Notes under the pieces: model-generated
Database searches by the model: none
Seen by the model: the letters and a program-made list of their open reading frames with translations, nothing else
Told to the model about the DNA's origin: nothing
NCBI GenBank assembly: GCA_950295325.1
Contig: OX485803.1
Span: forward strand, 16,616,001 to 16,680,000
Source of the DNA: Polytrichum commune
Taxonomy: Eukaryota > Streptophyta > Polytrichopsida > Polytrichales > Polytrichaceae
Length of the DNA: 64,000 nucleotides
Reading direction: 5' to 3'
Translations under genes and position numbers: made by a program
Shown: piece after piece, positions 60,688 through 64,000 of the stretch
How positions within the stretch are numbered: the first letter of the stretch is position 1
Layout: every line of letters begins with the position of its first letter

Positions 60688-60925
60688 TTCTAGGTTCAAT
60701 AGTCAACATAGTTGGAGAAACTTGTACGACCATTAATGAGCATAAAAATCTTCACTTTGCTAATGAATAAGAGTTTCATATGAGCACCAAAAAGTATGAG
60801 GAAAGTGGCTAAACCCTAGTTTGGATTCACTAACCATCTCATACTAATTGTGTATTTTGTATTGTAGGAGAACTGGACTAGTCATAAAAAGGTACCCATT
60901 TAAGACCCATCTTGTGCTGACTCTA
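60688..60925 (+). repeat. Dispersed repeat C, copy 2
   Basis: The partner of 29,018-29,260, same orientation, ending in CATTTAAGACCCATCTTG. It is preceded directly by the GTTGACTAA palindrome, which the first copy lacks. Confidence 0.8.
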
Positions 60926-60929
60926 CTTT

Positions 60930-62070
60930 AGTCCTATAAGCCTTTTGGCTTCCCGGAGTTCAAAATCAATTTCATTTCATTCGAACATATTCCTTAACTC
61001 AATTAATCATGTGGACACAGGTGCTTGAACGGATGCATATATTGTAGGAGCAGCTCTCCAAATAAAGTAGGAATGGATTAGAATGTCAAAGTTCTACGCA
61101 ACTAGTCACCGTATCCATGACAAATTCTGTGCCAATATGATGCAAACAGCTTTAAGAACAACTCCAGCCTCCAGCAACCTTTGAAATTCTCTTGTTGTAG
61201 TGGCAAAGAGTTTTGGGTCACTCTTATCCTTGGTGTAACCTCTTAATTCACTGATGCTTCCCAGTGTCCTGGTCACAAGTTTCATCCCAATACATCGAAT
61301 CAGTGCAAATTATGCAGAGGGAACACAGCAAACACAAGGCATACATATCTGCATATCAACCTGGTTTGCCAAGAAATTGAGTTTTTCCAAGTGATGTGAA
61401 ATTTATTCGAAAACCAAAGTAAGAACAGATTGTGCAAGAGACCTTGCACTTGCAGTGAAGTCCTTGGTCTAAGGAGATTGCACTCTGCCTGGGTCTTGGA
61501 GGGCTGGAATTAGTTATTGACAACAATCTGGGCTCAGCAGCAGGGGAGCAATAAGGTCAATGTTATTGGATGTTGCTTAGAATAGGGTTTGCCCAGAATC
61601 ACCAATTGCTGCACGAGAATCTGTTAACACAATACACTTATCCACCTTAGTACCTGGCACATCAAGATAATTTCATAACATTCTTAAGTAGCCTATTTAA
61701 GTTGATGCAACTTCTTAGGTTATCTGGATAACCTATGAATGATTCCATTCAGGACACACCTCTTCAACTGAATCTTGGTAGATGGAAGAAGGATTTGTGT
61801 TCAAAGATAGACAACAATGGCATATCCACTAATGAGAGCTTGCCACTTGATTATGCTTGGCATTCATGCATGTAGTCAAGGACCTTGCTTCTTATAAATC
61901 TATTTTTGAATCTGGATTAGAGAGAGCAAACGTCCTTGCACATGCGTAAGAAGGTTATCATGCTATGGTAATGTTCTAGTGGTAGAGCAGAATATGCAAG
62001 AAACTGGTCTACCTCTTAAATCAGCTAGGAGATTGATGTTACCAAGTCTACATGGATCTTTTGTATTTCT
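60930..62070. other. Possible intron and intergenic sequence of the HEAT gene
   Basis: It lies downstream of the last exon that I can support for the HEAT-repeat gene. Further exons may be hidden here, but none could be placed with matching phase. Confidence 0.4.
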
Positions 62071-62077
62071 TTGATAC

Positions 62078-63947
62078 TTGAGGGAATCCAACAATCACAC
62101 CCATAGCTCGACACGCAGCCAATCGAACTGCTGGTGTTGCATCATATTGGGAAGCATGTACCTACCCCACCAATCAAGCACACCGATTTCCTCATTATGG
62201 AACACCCATGGAATACAAAATTATGAATTACCAATTGGAGAAGAAAGAAGAAAGACGATTCGATGTTGCCACTAGCATGAATTACTGCATTGTTTCATAT
62301 TTGAGTTAGTCTAAGTCTATATGTAATCCTGAAATGAGCATTACAAGAATCAAATTAGATGAGCCTTGACGACTATTGCCTCTTTTTGAAGTTGAACACT
62401 TCCAAATGGGCACGGGCAAGGTAGCCGGCACCTATCTCCTCCAAGAATATGCCCCTAGATTCCCACATGGTTGGGTGAAATTATCTGGTTAACCAAGACA
62501 CCCCCACTATGATTGGGTGGACCATAGGTAGTAGGGTGCACCGAAAAGAAGTGCTAGGAAAGTCACCCATCCAAGTACTATTCTCCAGCCTTAGTTTACC
62601 CCATAGTTCCCATGGGATTTGGGTTAAGGCCTTGGGTTTAAGCCACCCTATGAAGTACCCCAGCAAGCCAGAAAACTAAAAATTAACAAAAGTAAAAAAA
62701 TCATACAATGTTGCAACTGACCAAGTTAATTAATATTGATAACCATAGCCATGGCAACGCTGCAGCCATGAGCATATGCAAATCACATGGGGGAGCTGAT
62801 GAGGTGAGGAACATACTACAGAAGATAGAATGAACTCTTGTTTTGATGCTGATAATGAACAGAATACTTCAGGTGTCAAACCCGTGAAACATGTCAGGGC
62901 TGCTCCTCGAACCTACAGCAATCAAGATGCATGTTCAGAATGGAGAAAATACGAAGAAAGAGATCAACGGCTTTCTGATGTTGTTTATTAAAGAAAAATG
63001 ATACATACTGAGGACCACTTTAAAGTATGGACAAGGGCAGTAACTATGAAATTGTGAGGGCCCTTGAGACTCATCCAAAGGTCGTAGGGTGGATAATTGA
63101 ATTCGAAATTTATGTGGTCACAGGCCTTCAAGTGTAGTGTAAATATTACACAAGTAGACTTTCAAGCAAGTGCTATTTCATTACCAATTATTCATGTGGG
63201 CCACTCTGGATAATAAGTTATGACAATCAAGGCATTGAGATTTTGAAGTGTCATAGTCTTCCATTATTGTGTTAAACCCACCTCTTTTTAGCAATGCAAA
63301 ATTCAGTGGATCATGAAACATTATTCGTTTCATACCATGTAGGACTCCATGTAAGTTTTTTATGCATTCAAACTTCCTAGAGCACTTAGGTCCTCAAGCT
63401 CTAGTGGAAAGTGAGTGGGATAGTCTCATAAGTTTCAACAATGAGAGTTTAGATTTCAATGGACAAGGAACCCTCAAGATCTAGAATAAAGTGCCCCTAA
63501 ATAGACAACATACTATACTAATGTGCTTGCCAGTGCTTAATGCTAGAATTGCTCCGTGGAAAACTCTCAAAGACTCAAAAAGGAAGATCGTTTATGACAA
63601 TGTCTTGCTAAGTTCGATACTACATAGGGCGACAACAACCTCCTCTATCATAGGTCAAATTCTAATATCATGTAGAATAATCAAGCGCATGATGTTAGCT
63701 TAGTTAAGCATGCTTAGGATATTCACCCTTCTTGGGATTTTGTCATTCCACCTGGTGCACCCAAGAGAACTTCCCGCTCTCTTTTTCAGGTCCTGGTGGG
63801 CTGGTATGTTTTTGGCAATGAAATAAATCTTGCTTTGTTTGTCTCAGAAAAACAAACAAAACAAAAAAGTGAAGACTCACCATGGGTGACCTGTGCAGCA
63901 ATACTCCGGGCAAGAGATGTTCTAACGCGAGGAGCCACTGGGAGCAT
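62078..63947 (-). CDS. HEAT-repeat protein, partial (HEATR6-like)
   Basis: Three exons on the - strand can be placed: 63,947-63,881 (MLPVAPRVRTSLARSIAAQ), 62,912-62,820 (VRGAALTCFTGLTPEVFCSL, then KQEFILSS) and 62,161-62,078 (ATPAVRLAACRAMGVIVGFP). Each has AG before and GT after. The VRxAAL/VRLAACRA phrases are HEAT-repeat helices, and their order resembles HEATR6-type proteins. Exon 1 ends in phase 1 while the next begins in phase 0, so at least one exon between them is missing from my model, and upstream exons lie beyond 64,000. HEAT arrays are protein-binding scaffolds; this family's role is not well defined. The intron between 62,161 and 62,820 holds the 5S-headed element. Confidence 0.6.
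62400..62648 (-). mobile_element. 5S rRNA-derived SINE-like element
   Basis: On the - strand 62,648-62,534 resembles a full-length 5S rRNA: AATCCCATGGGAACTA, then AGTACTTGGATGGGTGAC (the box C region of the internal promoter, nearly unchanged), and GGTGCACCC at the 3' end. The middle is diverged, so it is not a working 5S gene. The sequence runs on for at least 130 bp with GGTCCACCCAATCATAGTGG, the same body as the tRNA-headed SINE at 46.3-46.6 kb. The downstream limit near 62,400 is a guess. It lies in an intron of the HEAT-repeat gene, same strand. Confidence 0.75.
63030..63480 (+). repeat. Dispersed repeat B, copy 2 (in an intron)
   Basis: The partner of 21,785-22,215, same orientation. 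It lies in the intron between 62,912 and 63,881 of the HEAT-repeat gene. Confidence 0.7.
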
Positions 63948-64000
63948 CTGTCCTCACTTTGGTCGGATCCTGGGCTGTGTGTCGGAGATATATTTCCATC

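Noticed and set aside
62534-62648. Functional 5S rRNA gene
   Set aside because: The central region is strongly diverged, and it is a single copy inside an intron with no T-run terminator at the 3' end.
1-64000. CRISPR array or bacterial-type operon
   Set aside because: The tandem repeats have no spacer structure and the genes have spliceosomal introns. The window is nuclear plant DNA.

Overview
This is nuclear DNA of a land plant. The evidence is a plastid-type nucleoside diphosphate kinase with a transit peptide, a plant-type ascorbate cytochrome b561, a plastid membrane protein with a PLAT-like domain, ordinary GT-AG introns and a heavy load of plant-style transposons, SINEs and foldback elements. 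The genus cannot be told from the sequence alone. Long AT-rich gaps, diverged dispersed repeats and few genes per kilobase suggest a large, repeat-rich genome.

Layout. 1-340 is the end of a dimeric satellite. 560-10,340 is a transposon-rich block: a broken small gene, a G-rich 22-bp minisatellite (1,640-2,895), a coiled-coil/RING gene on the + strand that keeps one reading frame but carries four stop codons, and a convergent, uninterrupted 1065-aa hAT/DUF659 transposase on the - strand with its own G-rich minisatellite directly upstream of its TATA box. 11,576-16,480 is tandem-repeat territory: a possible LTR, a 42-bp repeat, six exact 70-bp units, a 322-bp tandem array split by a 1251-bp non-autonomous hAT element, and a 254-bp foldback.

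The host genes, for which exons were worked out by hand, are cytochrome b561 (+, 17,865-20,624), a PLAT-like plastid membrane protein (+, 25,046-27,786), U2 snRNP A' (-, 29,269-32,536), intronless plastid NDPK (-, 34,578-35,195), a membrane-anchored LEA-like protein (+, 41,359-44,496), a degenerate anamorsin/DRE2-like gene (-, 50,583-53,808), a broken Myb/SANT-like gene (-, 59,046-60,101), and exons of a HEAT-repeat gene that runs off the right edge (-, 62,078-63,947). These look like unrelated housekeeping or stress genes separated by repeats. I see no operon-like or pathway cluster.

Most notable: (1) a tRNA-headed SINE (about 46.3-46.63 kb) and a 5S-rRNA-headed element (about 62.4-62.65 kb) that share the same body just after their different Pol III heads; (2) the convergent transposase plus RING/coiled-coil pair, each with a G-rich minisatellite against its TATA box; (3) several near-complete foldback hairpins (16.2-16.5, 22.6-22.9 kb), a large inverted-repeat element (21.2-23.4 kb) and an intact MITE with a target-site duplication (39.93-40.5 kb).
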